Counted from the stretch's first letter, positions 44,253-54,520 are shown. The stretch is DNA of 64,000 nucleotides from Desulfovibrionaceae bacterium (GCA_910575755.1 CAJTFO010000002.1:186001-250000), one strand, 5' to 3'. Numbers and translations: made by a program. Notes: a model not told the origin generated them from the sequence alone.

Positions 44253-44516
44253 ATGCAAGCTCTGGAAGAACGCAAGGGCAGAACGCTGACCGGCATTGTG
44301 GTGAGCGACAAGAACGACAAAACCATTGTCGTGCGCGTTGAGACCCTGGTCAAGCACCCTCTGCTTAAAAAGTATGTGAGGCGCCGCAAGAAGTTCACGG
44401 CTCATGATCCCATGAACGAATGCGGTATGGGCGACAAGGTCAAAATTGTGGAGTTCCGCCCCATGTCGCGCAACAAGCGCTGGCATCTGGTCTCCATCAT
44501 TGAAAAAGCCGTGTAG
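44253..44516 (+). CDS. rpsQ: 30S ribosomal protein S17
   Basis: An 87-residue OB-fold protein with [30 protein letters not shown] and [18 protein letters not shown]. It binds helix 11 of 16S rRNA early in assembly. It starts two bases after rpmC. Confidence 0.98.
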   Translation: MQALEERKGRTLTGIVVSDKNDKTIVVRVETLVKHPLLKKYVRRRKKFTAHDPMNECGMGDKVKIVEFRPMSRNKRWHLVSIIEKAV

Positions 44517-44525
44517 GGTAGCGCC

Positions 44526-44894
44526 ATGATCCAGGTAGAATCAACGCTTCAGGTGGCCGACAATTCCGGCGCCAAAAAGGTGGCCTGCATCAAGGTGCTG
44601 GGCGGTTCGCATCGTCGTTACGCCTCGGTGGGCGACATCATCATGGTTTCCGTCAAGGAGGCCATGCCTCACAGCAAGGTGAAGAAGGGCGACGTGATGA
44701 AAGCCGTTATCGTGCGCACCGCCAAGGAAGTGCGGCGTATGGACGGCAGCTACATCAAGTTCGACGGCAATGCCGCCGTGCTGCTCTCCAACCAGGGCGA
44801 ACCGGTGGGCACGCGCATTTTCGGCCCTGTGGCCCGTGAGCTGCGCGCCCAGAACTTCATGAAAATTATTTCCCTTGCCCCGGAAGTGCTTTAG
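44526..44894 (+). CDS. rplN: 50S ribosomal protein L14
   Basis: A 122-residue protein beginning [25 protein letters not shown], the universally conserved start, with [10 protein letters not shown]-like [10 protein letters not shown] near the end. It forms an intersubunit bridge. First gene of the spc-type section. Confidence 0.98.
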   Translation: MIQVESTLQVADNSGAKKVACIKVLGGSHRRYASVGDIIMVSVKEAMPHSKVKKGDVMKAVIVRTAKEVRRMDGSYIKFDGNAAVLLSNQGEPVGTRIFGPVARELRAQNFMKIISLAPEVL

Positions 44895-44903
44895 GAGATC
44901 GTC

Positions 44904-45236
44904 ATGAAAACGTATCGCATCCGCAAGGACGACAAGGTGATGGTGATCACCGGCAAGGACGCGGGCAAGATCGGCAAGGTGCTCAAAATCCTGCGCAAGA
45001 AGGATCGCGTGCTGGTGGAGCAGGCCAATATGGTCAAGCGCCACTTGCGTTCCAACCCCTATGCCCAGCAGCCCGGCGGCATCGTGGAAAAGGAAATGCC
45101 CATCCATGTCTCCAACGTCATGGTGGTCTGCTCGGCGTGCGGCAAAGCCACCAAGGTGGGCTACAAGTACATTGAGTCCGAAGGCAAGCAAAAGAAAGTG
45201 CGCTTCTGCAAAAAGTGCAACGAAGTCATGGAATAA
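44904..45236 (+). CDS. rplX: 50S ribosomal protein L24, form with two CxxC pairs
   Basis: A 110-residue protein with the KOW motif [21 protein letters not shown]. The C-terminal part has CSACGK (about 75) and CKKCNE (about 103), a zinc-type variant of L24 seen in several bacterial groups. It starts 50S assembly at the 5' end of 23S rRNA. Confidence 0.97.
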   Translation: MKTYRIRKDDKVMVITGKDAGKIGKVLKILRKKDRVLVEQANMVKRHLRSNPYAQQPGGIVEKEMPIHVSNVMVVCSACGKATKVGYKYIESEGKQKKVRFCKKCNEVME

Positions 45237-45245
45237 GGTGATACG

Positions 45246-45785
45246 ATGACACGCCTTGAAAAGATATATAGGGAGAAAGTGGTTCCGGTGTTGCAGAAGG
45301 AGTTTAATTACACCTCCTCCATGCAGCTGCCCGGGATTGAAAAAATCTCTCTGAACATCGGCCTTGGCGCCGCCACCCAGAACAACAAGATCATGGAAGA
45401 AGCGGTGGCGGAACTGAGCGCCATTGCCGGCCAGAAAGCTGTGGTGACCCGCGCCAAGAAATCCATTGCCGCTTTCAAGCTGCGCGAAGGCATGCCCATC
45501 GGCGCCCGCGTGACCCTGCGCAAGGATCGCATGTGGGACTTCCTGGACAAGCTCATGAACTTTGCCCTGCCCCGGGTGCGCGACTTTCGCGGCATTCCGG
45601 ATCGTGGTTTTGACGGTCGCGGCAATTTCACTCTGGGCATCAAGGAACACACCATCTTCCCCGAACTGGAAATTGATCGTGTGGAAAATCCCAAGGGCAT
45701 GAACATTACCATTGTCACTTCGGCGGCCACAGACAAGGAAGGCAAGTTCCTTCTGAACCAGCTGGGCATGCCGTTCCGTAAATAG
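45246..45785 (+). CDS. rplE: 50S ribosomal protein L5
   Basis: A 179-residue protein of standard length: [20 protein letters not shown] near residue 20, [21 protein letters not shown] and [17 protein letters not shown]. It binds 5S rRNA and contacts S13. Confidence 0.98.
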   Translation: MTRLEKIYREKVVPVLQKEFNYTSSMQLPGIEKISLNIGLGAATQNNKIMEEAVAELSAIAGQKAVVTRAKKSIAAFKLREGMPIGARVTLRKDRMWDFLDKLMNFALPRVRDFRGIPDRGFDGRGNFTLGIKEHTIFPELEIDRVENPKGMNITIVTSAATDKEGKFLLNQLGMPFRK

Positions 45786-45796
45786 GAGTTTGTCGT

Positions 45797-45982
45797 ATGT
45801 CCCGTACTTCGCTGGAAGTGAAGGCCAAACGTAAGCCCAAGTTCAGTGCGCGCGCATACAACCGTTGTCCGCTCTGTGGACGTTCCCGGGCCTTTTTGCG
45901 TCAGTTCGGCATCTGCCGTATCTGTTTCCGCAACATGGCCCTGCGCGGCGAGCTGCCCGGCGTGCGCAAGTCGAGCTGGTAA
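45797..45982 (+). CDS. rpsN: 30S ribosomal protein S14, type Z (zinc-binding)
   Basis: A 61-residue short form with CPLCG and CRICF (about residues 24-27 and 40-43) ligating zinc, ending GVRKSSW. It lies in the 30S head. The gap of 105 bases to rpsH is longer than others in the operon and contains a CGGACG/CGTCCG inverted repeat (about 45991-46011). Confidence 0.98.
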   Translation: MSRTSLEVKAKRKPKFSARAYNRCPLCGRSRAFLRQFGICRICFRNMALRGELPGVRKSSW

Positions 45983-46087
45983 CGCTTTTCCGGACGTGTG
46001 CGCGTCCGGACGGCGCGCTTCTGCGCGCCTGCGGGAAGTGACGGCATGGGGCCGTCAACCCCGTCTCTAACCTCTCAGGAGCTTTCG

Positions 46088-46468
46088 ATGTTGACAGATC
46101 CCATTGCGGATATGCTGACCCGCATCCGCAACGCACATTTGGCCCTGCACAAGGAAGTGAATGTGCCGCGCTCGAAGATGAAGGAATCGTTAGCCGCCAT
46201 CCTCAAGCAGGAAGGTTACGTCGAAGACGTGGCCGTGGCCGACAATATCATCACCATTACCCTCAAGTATCTGAAGGGCAAGCCCGTCATTTCGGGACTG
46301 AAGCGCGTGAGCACCCCGGGCCGCCGGGTGTATGTGAATTCGCGTCAGATTCCCAAGGTGCAGAACGGCCTCGGCATTTGCATTCTGTCCACGTCCAGCG
46401 GCGTGCTGGACGGCATGACCGCCCATGAGAAGAAAGTGGGCGGCGAACTTCTGTGTGAAATCTGGTAG
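46088..46468 (+). CDS. rpsH: 30S ribosomal protein S8
   Basis: A 126-residue protein. I chose the ATG at 46088 (AGGAG seven bases before it, MLTDPIADMLTRIRNA); the longer frame reads into the intergenic hairpin. ILSTSSGVLDGMTAHEKKVGGELL is the conserved C-terminus. In E. coli S8 represses the spc operon. Confidence 0.98.
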   Translation: MLTDPIADMLTRIRNAHLALHKEVNVPRSKMKESLAAILKQEGYVEDVAVADNIITITLKYLKGKPVISGLKRVSTPGRRVYVNSRQIPKVQNGLGICILSTSSGVLDGMTAHEKKVGGELLCEIW

Positions 46469-46478
46469 GCGGTGCGTT

Positions 46479-47018
46479 ATGTCTCGCATAGGTAAACTGC
46501 CCATTCCCGTTCCCAGTGGCGTTGAAGTCAGGATCGGAACGGATGTTGTGGAAGTGAAAGGCCCCAAAGGCTCGCTGAGTACGCCTGTCTGCTCTCTGCT
46601 CAAGTATGAGCTGGCTGACGGGCATGTGACATTGACCCGCCTCGAAGAAAGCCGTGAAAGCCGCTCGCAGCACGGTCTGCGTCGCACGTTGCTGGCCAAC
46701 TGCATTGACGGCGTGACCAAAGGCTTTTCCAAGGCCCTGGAAGTTATCGGCGTGGGCTACCGCGTGGCCGTGAAAGGCAATCTCATTGAGCTGGCCGTTG
46801 GCTATTCCCACCCCGTTGTGGTTGAACTGCCCGCCGGCATCAAGGCCGCCGTGGAAGGCCAGGTGTTGACCATCAGCGGTCTGGACAAGGAACTGGTGGG
46901 CGAAATGGCCGCCAGAATTCGCCGTATCCGCAAGCCCGAACCTTACAAGGGCAAGGGCATCAAGTATGTGACCGAGACCATCCGCCGCAAGGTGGGCAAG
47001 TCCGGCGGCAAGAAGTAG
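46479..47018 (+). CDS. rplF: 50S ribosomal protein L6
   Basis: A 179-residue protein starting [17 protein letters not shown], with [27 protein letters not shown] at the end. It stands near the factor-binding site. The upstream in-frame extension overlaps rpsH and is rejected. Confidence 0.98.
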   Translation: MSRIGKLPIPVPSGVEVRIGTDVVEVKGPKGSLSTPVCSLLKYELADGHVTLTRLEESRESRSQHGLRRTLLANCIDGVTKGFSKALEVIGVGYRVAVKGNLIELAVGYSHPVVVELPAGIKAAVEGQVLTISGLDKELVGEMAARIRRIRKPEPYKGKGIKYVTETIRRKVGKSGGKK

Positions 47019-47028
47019 GGGCTGCGTC

Positions 47029-47388
47029 ATGAGTTACAGCAAGAATGAATCCCGTCAGCGCCGCAAGATCCGCATCCGCAAAAAGGTCAACGGCACGGCT
47101 GAACGTCCGCGTCTTGTGGTCTACAGATCCAACCTGCATATTTACGCCCAGATCGTGAATGATCTGGAAGGCGCGACCATGGTGTCCGTCTCCACCCTGA
47201 GCCTGTCCAAAACCGAACCCGGCCTGCACTGCAACAAGAGCGGCGCCGAACGCGTGGGCAAGGAAATCGCCCGCTTGGCCAAGGAAAAGAATATCAGCAA
47301 AGTGGTATTCGATCGCAACGGGTATATTTATCACGGTCGTGTCAAAGCCGTAGCCGACGGCGCCCGCGAAGGCGGCCTGGAGTTCTAA
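47029..47388 (+). CDS. rplR: 50S ribosomal protein L18
   Basis: A 119-residue protein. [18 protein letters not shown] and [24 protein letters not shown] are conserved. It binds 5S rRNA with L5. It is followed one base later by rpsE. Confidence 0.98.
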   Translation: MSYSKNESRQRRKIRIRKKVNGTAERPRLVVYRSNLHIYAQIVNDLEGATMVSVSTLSLSKTEPGLHCNKSGAERVGKEIARLAKEKNISKVVFDRNGYIYHGRVKAVADGAREGGLEF

Positions 47389-47389
47389 T

Positions 47390-47911
47390 ATGCGTCAGGA
47401 TAGCTCGAACAATAGCGAAACCCAGCAGAACGAACTGGGCGAAATCGAAAAGATCGTCTCTCTCAACCGCGTGGCCAAAGTGGTCAAGGGCGGTCGCCGC
47501 TTCAGCTTCAGCGCTCTGGTGGTGGTGGGCGACGGCAAGGGCGGCGTGGGCTTTGGCCTGGGCAAGGCTCAGGAAGTGCCCGAAGCTCTGCGCAAGGCTA
47601 CTGAGCGCGCGCGCAAAAATCGCGTGCGGGTGCCTCTGGTTGAAGGGACTCTGCCTTATGAGGTGCTGGGACGCTTCGGCGCCGGGCGCGTCATGCTCAA
47701 GCCCGCTTCCGAGGGTACCGGCATCATCGCCGGCGGCGCAGTGCGCGCCGTGATGGAGGCTGTGGGCGTGCGCGACGTGCTGGCCAAGGCCATCGGCACC
47801 AACAATCCGCATAACGTGCTTCGCGCCACCATGCAGGGCCTTGTTTCCCTGCGCAGCGCCGAAGATGTTTCGGCCCTGCGCGGCAAGAAGCTGGAAGCCC
47901 CGAGGAAGTAG
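47390..47911 (+). CDS. rpsE: 30S ribosomal protein S5
   Basis: A 173-residue protein with the dsRNA-binding start [30 protein letters not shown] and [15 protein letters not shown]. It affects decoding accuracy. The N-terminal 18 residues ([14 protein letters not shown]) are polar and variable. Confidence 0.98.
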   Translation: MRQDSSNNSETQQNELGEIEKIVSLNRVAKVVKGGRRFSFSALVVVGDGKGGVGFGLGKAQEVPEALRKATERARKNRVRVPLVEGTLPYEVLGRFGAGRVMLKPASEGTGIIAGGAVRAVMEAVGVRDVLAKAIGTNNPHNVLRATMQGLVSLRSAEDVSALRGKKLEAPRK

Positions 47912-47913
47912 CC

Positions 47914-48090
47914 ATGACGGAAATCAAGGTCAAACTCATGCGTTCGCGCATCGGCACCACGCCGGCCCAGCGCAAACTGCTGGACTCCCTTGGCCTCAAG
48001 CGTCGCGAGATGGTCAAGACGTTCAAGGACACCCCGGCCATCCGGGGCATCATCGCCAAAGTTTCGCACCTTGTGGCCGTCGTGGACTAG
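47914..48090 (+). CDS. rpmD: 50S ribosomal protein L30
   Basis: A 58-residue protein starting at the ATG two bases after rpsE. It reads MTEIKVKLMRSRIGTTPAQR, then LDSLGLKRREMVKTFKDTPAIRGII and VSHLVAVVD, the standard L30 pattern. It is a conserved position between rpsE and rplO. Confidence 0.97.
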   Translation: MTEIKVKLMRSRIGTTPAQRKLLDSLGLKRREMVKTFKDTPAIRGIIAKVSHLVAVVD

Positions 48091-48111
48091 CGGCCGCGCG
48101 AGGAGTATACT

Positions 48112-48576
48112 ATGCAACTGCACAATCTCTTTCCTTTTCCGGAAGAGCGCAAGGCCCGCCGCAGGGTGGGTCGAGGCGGCGGTTCCGGGCTGGGCGGCAC
48201 GTCCGGCAAGGGACACAAGGGCCAGAACGCCCGTTCCGGCGGCGGCGTGCGCCCCGGTTTTGAGGGCGGCCAGATGCCTTTGCAGCGCCGTCTGCCCAAG
48301 CACGGCTTTAAAAACGCGCTTTTCAAGGTGACGTATGATGTCATTAATCTGGACATGCTGATTCAGGCCTTTGAAGGCAAGGACAGCATCACTCTGGACG
48401 ACATCTATGCCCGTGGTCTGGCCCGTATGGGCGCGCCGGTGAAAATTCTTTCCCGCGGCGAGCTGAAGGCCGCCCTCAAGGTGGAGGCTCACAAGTTCAG
48501 CCAGGCCGCGGCGGAGAAGATCCGTCAGGCCGGCGGCGAGGTGAACGAACTGCAAGCGGCCCCGGCGGCTGAATAG
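48112..48576 (+). CDS. rplO: 50S ribosomal protein L15
   Basis: A 154-residue protein with RVGRGGGSGLGGTSGKGHKGQ and GFEGGQMPLQRRLPKHGF, the conserved N-terminal half. A ribosome site GAGGAG precedes the ATG. A strong palindrome follows 39 bases after its stop. Confidence 0.98.
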   Translation: MQLHNLFPFPEERKARRRVGRGGGSGLGGTSGKGHKGQNARSGGGVRPGFEGGQMPLQRRLPKHGFKNALFKVTYDVINLDMLIQAFEGKDSITLDDIYARGLARMGAPVKILSRGELKAALKVEAHKFSQAAAEKIRQAGGEVNELQAAPAAE

Positions 48577-48615
48577 TCTCTGACCGTCCCGGCGGTCGGA
48601 ACGGAATATTGCGGC

Positions 48616-48645
48616 GTCATAGCCCGCCGCGCGGCGGGCTATGAC
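48616..48645. repeat. 30-bp perfect palindrome between rplO and secY
   Basis: GTCATAGCCCGCCGC is followed directly by its exact reverse complement. As RNA it would make a very stable hairpin. It is followed by GTTTACG, with only a three-T run, so full termination is doubtful. It could act as an attenuator or RNA-processing site that sets secY levels. Confidence 0.9.
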
Positions 48646-48694
48646 GTTTACGCGCATACAGCGCCCCCGGGCGCGCAAACGCAACGAGTTTCTC

Positions 48695-50008
48695 ATGGCA
48701 GTAGGATCGGCAAACAATGCGGCGGGGCAGCCCGCTCTGGCCAAGCGTCTGGGCTGGACCTTCCTGATTTTGTGCTGCTACCGGATCGGCGTGCATGTGC
48801 CTGTGCCCGGCGTGGACGCCGCGGCCCTGGCTTCTTTTTTTGAAAGCATGTCCGGCACGCTGTTCAGCCTTTTTGACATGTTCTCGGGCGGTGGTCTGAG
48901 CAATGTCTCTGTGTTCGCCCTGGGCGTCATGCCGTACATCTCGGCCTCCATCATCATGCAGCTTTTGCAGGTGGTCAGCCCGGACATCAAGCGCATGGCC
49001 AAGGAAGAAGGGCAGGCGGGCCGCCGCAAGATTACCCAGTACACGCGCTACCTCACTGTCCTGATTACGCTGGTGCAGGGCCTGGGCATCGCCATCGGCC
49101 TTGAAAACATGACCAGCCCGGCGGGCACGCCCGTTGTGCTCAATGCCGGCTGGCACTTCCGTCTGGTGACTATGGCAACCTTCACCGCCGGTTCCGTGCT
49201 GGTCATGTGGCTGGGCGAGCAGATCACCGAGCGCGGCATCGGCAACGGCATTTCGCTGATCATTTTCTGCGGTATCGTGGTGGGCATTCCGCGCGGCATC
49301 ATTCAGTCCGTGGCCCTGATTGAAGCCGGGGACATGAGCATTTTCATGGCGGTCGTCATTTTGGCTTTCATGGCCGCGGTGACGGTCTGCATTGTTTTTG
49401 TGGAACGGGCGCAGCGGCGTATTCCCATCAGTTACGCCAAGCGCCAGGTGGGGCGGAAGATGTTCGGCGGGCAGAACTCGCATCTGCCCCTGCGGCTGAA
49501 CACGGCTGGCGTCATTCCTCCCATTTTTGCCTCTTCGCTGCTGTTTTTTCCGGCCACCATCGGGCAGTTTTCGACCAATGAGTATGTGAAGCAGGCGGCG
49601 GATCTCTTTTCGCCTCACGGCCTTTTGTATAATGTCATCTATGTGGCTCTTATGTTCTTCTTCTGTTATTTCTATACGGCCATCATCTTTGATCCCAAAG
49701 ACATGTCCGAAAATCTGAAGAAGGCGGGGGGCTTCATTCCCGGCATTCGCCCTGGCGAAAAGACGCAGGAATATATTGATACGGTGCTCTCGCGGCTGAC
49801 CCTTTCAGGTGCGGTGTATATTTCCATTGTCTGCCTGCTGCCCATGCTGCTGATCAGCAACTTCAACGTGCCGTTTTACTTCGGCGGCACCAGTCTGCTG
49901 ATTCTTGTGGGCGTGGCCATGGATTTCATGAATCAGGTGGAATCGCACATGATCTCAAGCCAGTACCAGGGGCTGATGCAGAAAACGCGCAAGAGTGGCA
50001 AGGCATAG
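48695..50008 (+). CDS. secY: protein translocase subunit SecY
   Basis: A 437-residue channel protein with ten membrane helices. The ATG at 48695 follows ACGAG; the longer frame begins inside the palindrome and is unlikely. SGGGLSNVSVFALGVMPYISASIIMQLL (about 65-92) is the SecY signature. NTAGVIPPIFASSLL and the C-terminal region are conserved. It forms the Sec channel with SecE/SecG. In many bacteria adk or infA follows; here map follows after 21 bases. Confidence 0.98.
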   Translation: MAVGSANNAAGQPALAKRLGWTFLILCCYRIGVHVPVPGVDAAALASFFESMSGTLFSLFDMFSGGGLSNVSVFALGVMPYISASIIMQLLQVVSPDIKRMAKEEGQAGRRKITQYTRYLTVLITLVQGLGIAIGLENMTSPAGTPVVLNAGWHFRLVTMATFTAGSVLVMWLGEQITERGIGNGISLIIFCGIVVGIPRGIIQSVALIEAGDMSIFMAVVILAFMAAVTVCIVFVERAQRRIPISYAKRQVGRKMFGGQNSHLPLRLNTAGVIPPIFASSLLFFPATIGQFSTNEYVKQAADLFSPHGLLYNVIYVALMFFFCYFYTAIIFDPKDMSENLKKAGGFIPGIRPGEKTQEYIDTVLSRLTLSGAVYISIVCLLPMLLISNFNVPFYFGGTSLLILVGVAMDFMNQVESHMISSQYQGLMQKTRKSGKA

Positions 50009-50029
50009 CGCGGGGCACGGGACAGTGGC

Positions 50030-50824
50030 ATGAAAAAATATCACGGCGCATTCATCAAAAATGAGCGGGAGGTGGGCTGCCTGCGGGAAGCCAACCGCAT
50101 GGTGGCCAACATTCTGGACGCCGTGGGCGATATGGTGACGCCCGGTCTGCCCACCATGCGCCTGGAAGAACTGGCGCGCGACATGTGCGCAGATTACAAG
50201 GTGAAACCGGCTTTTCTCGGTTATTGCGGCTATCCCTTCGCCATCTGCTGCTCGGTCAACGAGCAGGTGGTGCACGGTTTTCCCTCCGCGCGGCTGCTTC
50301 AGGAGGGGGATATCGTCAGCATTGACATGGGGGTGGTTTACGAAGGTTTTGTGGGTGACGCCGCTCGCACCTATCCTGTGGGACAGGTGAGCGACGAGGC
50401 CCGCCGCCTGATGCGGGTGACTGAGGAAAGTCTTTATGTGGGCATCGAGCAGGCGCGGGCCGGCAACGATGTTTACGCTATCGGCGGCGCTGTGCAGGAG
50501 TATGTGGAGGCTGCCGGTTTCAATGTGGTGCGTCGCTTCGTGGGCCACGGCGTGGGCGCAAAGATGCACGAAAAGCCGGAAGTGCCCAACTTCAGACCCG
50601 GCATGCATGGCTTGACTCTGCAGAACGGGATGGTCATCGCCATTGAACCCATGGTGACGGTCGGAACCTATGAAGTGGACATTCTGGATGACAAATGGAC
50701 CGCTGTGACCCGTGACGGCCAATGGGCCGCGCACTTTGAGCACAGTGTGGCAATTACCCCGGAGGGGCCGAGAATCCTGAGTGTTTCGGATCGCGGCCTG
50801 AATCGGCACACAATTGATGGTTGA
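50030..50824 (+). CDS. map: methionine aminopeptidase, type I
   Basis: A 264-residue metalloprotease that removes the initiator methionine. Metal ligands are visible: SIDMGVVYEGFVGDAART (two Asp), FVGHGVGAKMHE (His), AIEPMVT (Glu) and HFEHSVAIT (Glu). It lies in the ribosomal operon between secY and rpmJ, a frequent place. Confidence 0.97.
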   Translation: MKKYHGAFIKNEREVGCLREANRMVANILDAVGDMVTPGLPTMRLEELARDMCADYKVKPAFLGYCGYPFAICCSVNEQVVHGFPSARLLQEGDIVSIDMGVVYEGFVGDAARTYPVGQVSDEARRLMRVTEESLYVGIEQARAGNDVYAIGGAVQEYVEAAGFNVVRRFVGHGVGAKMHEKPEVPNFRPGMHGLTLQNGMVIAIEPMVTVGTYEVDILDDKWTAVTRDGQWAAHFEHSVAITPEGPRILSVSDRGLNRHTIDG

Positions 50825-50930
50825 CAGAAGAGGAAAAGACAGATAAACATGCCTGTTCCTGCCCCGAAATAGCCCGGGCCGTCAGGACGGGCCGTCATAA
50901 CGGCCAAACGGCTATCAGTGGAGAGATGCA

Positions 50931-51044
50931 ATGAAAGTCAGACCTTCCGTCAAGAAAATATGCCCCAAGTGCAAAGTGATCCGGCGCAAGGGAGTGCTTC
51001 GAGTTATCTGCGAAAACCCCCGGCACAAGCAGCGCCAGGGCTAG
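50931..51044 (+). CDS. rpmJ: 50S ribosomal protein L36
   Basis: A 37-residue protein, [21 protein letters not shown] onward to NPRHKQRQG. It has the zinc ligands CPKC, C and H of the zinc-binding form. GGAGAG precedes the ATG. Too short for most gene lists but certain by context and sequence. Confidence 0.97.
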
Positions 51045-51059
51045 GGCAGGAGATATATT

Positions 51060-51428
51060 GTGGCGAGAATAGCAGGTGTTGATTTGCCGCGCGGCAAACG
51101 GGTGGACATTGCGCTTACCTACATTTACGGCATTGGCCGCACCACGGCCCTGAAGATCCTTGACTCCACCGGCGTCAACTGGGAGCGTAATATTGACGAT
51201 CTCTCCGCTGACGAAGTGAACGAGATTCGCAAGGAACTCGAACAGAATTACAAGGTGGAAGGCGATCTGCGCCGCGAAGTTTCGAGCAATATCAAGCGGC
51301 TTATGGATATTGGCTGCTTCCGCGGGTTGCGCCATCGTCGCGGCCTGCCCGTGCGTGGTCAGCGCACCCATACCAACGCGCGCACCCGCAAGGGGCCGCG
51401 TCGCGGCGCTGTGGGCAAGAAAAAGTAG
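51060..51428 (+). CDS. rpsM: 30S ribosomal protein S13
   Basis: A 122-residue protein starting at GTG 51060 behind [31 protein letters not shown] and the tail [23 protein letters not shown] are standard. It touches P-site tRNA and L5. Confidence 0.98.
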   Translation: MARIAGVDLPRGKRVDIALTYIYGIGRTTALKILDSTGVNWERNIDDLSADEVNEIRKELEQNYKVEGDLRREVSSNIKRLMDIGCFRGLRHRRGLPVRGQRTHTNARTRKGPRRGAVGKKK

Positions 51429-51471
51429 GCACGCTCATTCAGTCGTTTTTTAGCCAGATTGAGGGATAATC

Positions 51472-51861
51472 ATGGCCAGACCCAAAAAAGCGGTCAAGAA
51501 AAAGGAAAAGAAGAACGTGCCTGTGGGTATTGCCCATATTCAGGCCTCGTTCAACAATACCATCATCACCTTTACAGATACGCGCGGCAATGCCATCTCC
51601 TGGGCTTCTTCGGGCCAGAGCGGTTTCAAGGGGTCGCGCAAGTCTACGCCCTTTGCCGCTCAGGTGGCCGCGGAAACTGCCGCCCGCAAGGCGCAGGACA
51701 ATGGCATGCGGACCGTGGGCGTGTATGTAAAGGGTCCCGGTTCCGGTCGTGAGGCCGCCATGCGCGCCATTGCCGCCGTGGGCTTCCGGGTGGCTTTCAT
51801 TCGTGATGTGACGCCCATTCCGCACAACGGCTGTCGGCCGCCCAAGCGCCGCCGCGTTTAG
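51472..51861 (+). CDS. rpsK: 30S ribosomal protein S11
   Basis: A 129-residue protein with [38 protein letters not shown] and the C-terminal [18 protein letters not shown]. It helps form the mRNA exit channel. The N-terminus is lysine rich. Confidence 0.98.
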   Translation: MARPKKAVKKKEKKNVPVGIAHIQASFNNTIITFTDTRGNAISWASSGQSGFKGSRKSTPFAAQVAAETAARKAQDNGMRTVGVYVKGPGSGREAAMRAIAAVGFRVAFIRDVTPIPHNGCRPPKRRRV

Positions 51862-51908
51862 TTTCAGGCTGCCGCGAGCAGCGCCGTACAAACGAAGAGG
51901 ACTCATTC

Positions 51909-52535
51909 ATGGCCAAATATACCGAAGCCAAATGCCGCATGTGTCGTCGTGAGGGCTGCAAGCTCTTTCTGAAGGGGGACCGTTGCTTTACCGATAAGTG
52001 CGCTTATGATCGCCGTCCTTATGCGCCTGGTCAGCACGGTCGCGCGCGCAAAAAGGTCAGCGAATACGCGGTGCAGTTGCGGGAGAAGCAAAAGACCCGC
52101 CGCGCTTACGGCGTGCTGGAGCACCAGTTCCGCGGCTACTTTGAAAAGGCTGATATGCAGAAAGGCGTCACCGGCACCAATCTGCTGGTTATTCTGGAGC
52201 GGCGGCTGGATAATGTTGTCTACCGTCTGGGTTTTGCCAACTCCCGCAATCAGGCCCGCCAGCTGGTGCGTCATGGCATCTTTACGCTGAACGGACACAA
52301 AGTCACCATTCCCTCGCTGCAAGTGCGCGTGGGTGACACTCTGGAAGTGCCCGAAAAAAATCGCAAAATTCCTGTCCTGGCTGAAGCCCAGGCAGTGATC
52401 GCCCGTCGCGGTTGTCCCGGTTGGCTTGAAGCCGACGGCGCCGCTTTCAAGGGTACCGTAAAAGCCTTGCCGCAACGCGATGATATTCAGTTCCCCGTCA
52501 ATGAGCAGTTGATTGTCGAACTTTACTCGAAATAA
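51909..52535 (+). CDS. rpsD: 30S ribosomal protein S4
   Basis: A 208-residue protein with an N-terminal zinc-type cluster ([23 protein letters not shown]), [15 protein letters not shown] and the S4 RNA-binding domain [28 protein letters not shown]. It starts 30S assembly; in E. coli it represses the alpha operon. Confidence 0.98.
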   Translation: MAKYTEAKCRMCRREGCKLFLKGDRCFTDKCAYDRRPYAPGQHGRARKKVSEYAVQLREKQKTRRAYGVLEHQFRGYFEKADMQKGVTGTNLLVILERRLDNVVYRLGFANSRNQARQLVRHGIFTLNGHKVTIPSLQVRVGDTLEVPEKNRKIPVLAEAQAVIARRGCPGWLEADGAAFKGTVKALPQRDDIQFPVNEQLIVELYSK

Positions 52536-52546
52536 GCGGGGGGCGC

Positions 52547-53590
52547 ATGCTTATTAAACAAGGCGAACGCCTTATTAATGCGCGCAACTGGTCGGAGCTC
52601 GTGAAGCCCGACCAGATTTTGCGTGAGGAAGAGACGGCCAGCGGCACGCACGGCAAGTTTATTTGCGAACCTTTGGAGCGGGGTTACGGCACCACCATTG
52701 GTAACGCCATGCGGCGCGTTCTTCTGGCCTCCCTGCAAGGGGCGGCCTTTGTCTCGGTGAACATCACCGGCGTGCAGCATGAGTTCACAACCATTCACGG
52801 CGTTTTGGAGGATGTGACTGACGTCATCCTCAACCTCAAGCAGGTTCGCCTGCGCATGGATACGGACGAACCCCAGCGGCTGACCCTGCGCGTGGACTGC
52901 AAAGGCCCCGTAACCGCCGCCCAGATTCAGACCAACCAGCATGTGGAGGTGCTTAACCCCGAGTTGCACATCGCCACCCTCACCGAGGATATTGAGCTGG
53001 AAATGGAGCTGGAAGCCCGCATGGGCAAGGGCTATGTGCCCGCCGACATGCATGAGGGGCTGTCCGAGGAAATCGGCCTGATCAAGCTGGACTCCAGTTT
53101 TTCGCCGGTGCGCAAGGTTGCCTATACGGTGGAGCAGGCCCGTGTGGGGCAGATGACCAACTATGACCGCCTGCTGCTGGAAGTCTGGACTGACGGTTCT
53201 CTCACGCCTGAAGACGCCATTGCCTACAGCGCCAAGATCATCAAGGACCAGATTTCGGTATTCATCAATTTTGATGAGCGCGTTTCCGGCGATATGCGTC
53301 TGGGCAGTAGCGACGGCGGCGAGGTGAATGAGCATCTCTTCAAGAGCATTGACGATCTTGAACTTTCGGTGCGCGCCACCAACTGCCTGCGCAGCGCCAA
53401 TATTGCCCTTGTGGGCGAGCTGGTTCAGCGTTCCGAGGGCGAAATGCTCAAAACCAAGAATTTTGGTCGCAAGTCGCTGGATGAAATCAAAAGCGTTCTG
53501 TTGGACATGGGCCTTGACTTCGGTATGAAAGTCGATGCCTTTGACAAGAAATATCAGGAATGGAAAAGGAAGCAGCAAAATGAGGCATAG
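52547..53590 (+). CDS. rpoA: RNA polymerase alpha subunit
   Basis: A 347-residue protein. The N-terminal assembly domain includes [22 protein letters not shown] (about 40-61). The C-terminal domain has [16 protein letters not shown] and [13 protein letters not shown], which contact UP elements and activators. It overlaps rplQ by 11 bases. Confidence 0.98.
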   Translation: MLIKQGERLINARNWSELVKPDQILREEETASGTHGKFICEPLERGYGTTIGNAMRRVLLASLQGAAFVSVNITGVQHEFTTIHGVLEDVTDVILNLKQVRLRMDTDEPQRLTLRVDCKGPVTAAQIQTNQHVEVLNPELHIATLTEDIELEMELEARMGKGYVPADMHEGLSEEIGLIKLDSSFSPVRKVAYTVEQARVGQMTNYDRLLLEVWTDGSLTPEDAIAYSAKIIKDQISVFINFDERVSGDMRLGSSDGGEVNEHLFKSIDDLELSVRATNCLRSANIALVGELVQRSEGEMLKTKNFGRKSLDEIKSVLLDMGLDFGMKVDAFDKKYQEWKRKQQNEA

Positions 53591-53999
53591 CAATTCCGGC
53601 AGGAAACTCTCGCGCACGCCCGCGCACCGTAAGGCCCTGTTGCACAATCTCGCCAAGGCGCTGCTGATCCACGGCAAAATCCGCACCACGGAGATGAAGG
53701 CCAAGGAATTGCGCCGGGTGGTGGAACCCCTGATCACTCTGGCCAAGCGTAACGATTTGCATTCCCGTCGTCTGGCCTACCGTGTGCTGAATGATCACGC
53801 CCTGGTCAAGCGCCTGTTTGATGAAATCGGTCCCTTGTTTGCCGGTGTGCCTGGCGGTTACACCCGTGTGCTCAAACTGGCCATGCCGCGCAAGGGCGAC
53901 AATGCGCCCATGGCGATTATTGAACTGTCCCGCGTGGTTGAAAAGGCTTCTGACAAGCCCAAAGCTGAAGAAGCCAAGCAGGAAGAGAACGCCGCATAG
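53580..53999 (+). CDS. rplQ: 50S ribosomal protein L17
   Basis: A 139-residue protein starting at the ATG within the end of rpoA ([20 protein letters not shown]), with AAGGAAGC before it. The C-terminus has a Lys/Glu-rich extension. It is the last gene of the superoperon and is followed by a terminator. Confidence 0.97.
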   Translation: MRHSNSGRKLSRTPAHRKALLHNLAKALLIHGKIRTTEMKAKELRRVVEPLITLAKRNDLHSRRLAYRVLNDHALVKRLFDEIGPLFAGVPGGYTRVLKLAMPRKGDNAPMAIIELSRVVEKASDKPKAEEAKQEENAA

Positions 54000-54115
54000 A
54001 TATCGCATTCATCCTTCAGCCTTGAGCTGGATGACGGCGATCATCAACGTGTTTTCGCGCCGGTCAGACTCTCGTCTGGTGCTGCAAACCATTTGAAAGA
54101 TTACTGGTTTTTGTG

Positions 54116-54142
54116 AAGGGGGCCCCCAGGGCTCCCTTTTTT
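54116..54142 (+). terminator. terminator of the ribosomal protein superoperon
   Basis: AAGGGGGC pairs with GCTCCCTT (one G-U), closed by a seven-base loop and followed by a T run at 54137-54142. Confidence 0.88.
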
Positions 54143-54184
54143 GTATGCAAGAAAACCTCCCGCTATGGCAATGAAGATTTGAAA

Positions 54185-54428
54185 TTATATATAACCACAA
54201 TTCTTGAACCAGCCTTGCGCATCGCTTGCGCTTGCCTGATCAAGCGCGGTTGCCATGCCTTTCTCAAGAAGCTCCCATTCCCTTATTTCCATTTCTCGCG
54301 GCACTTGTTTTACTTTGCTCCACATACTTTCTATGGGGTTTCAATCTGGACTGCAGGGAGGCAAATAATACAATCGAGTGCCGCATTTTTCGATATATTC
54401 CCTGCCCCCATAATCATGACCACAGCCA
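54185..54428 (-). pseudogene. IS630-family transposase remnant (C-terminal end)
   Basis: On the minus strand the frame reads YIEKCGTRLYYLPPCSPD, stop (TGA at 54341-54343), NPIESMWSKVKQVPRE and on to KNCGYI and TAA at 54185. LPPYSPDLNPIE is the hallmark just before the last catalytic Glu of IS630/mariner transposases; here the Leu codon has become TGA. Upstream a fragment AVVM resembling the VVMDN region continues in a different frame, so there is also a frameshift. The stretch is more AT-rich than its surroundings. No ends or target duplication were found. Confidence 0.8.
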
Positions 54429-54495
54429 GCGCGAGCAGATCAGTTTATGTATAATTCCGCCTTGAGTTTTGCCATGCCACAGGAAGGCAGGCGCA

Positions 54496-54520
54496 AGAGA
54501 AAAGCCGCCCGAAGGCGGCT
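54496..54520 (-). terminator. terminator of the DUF1640 gene
   Basis: On the minus strand, AGCCGCC, TTCG, GGCGGCT, then TTTCTCTT. It is located 26 bases past the stop. Confidence 0.8.

Noticed and set aside
54341-54343. In-frame TGA in the IS630 remnant as a selenocysteine codon
   Set aside because: The position is the invariant Leu of SPDLNPIE, no SECIS hairpin is seen, and a frameshift upstream also breaks the gene.
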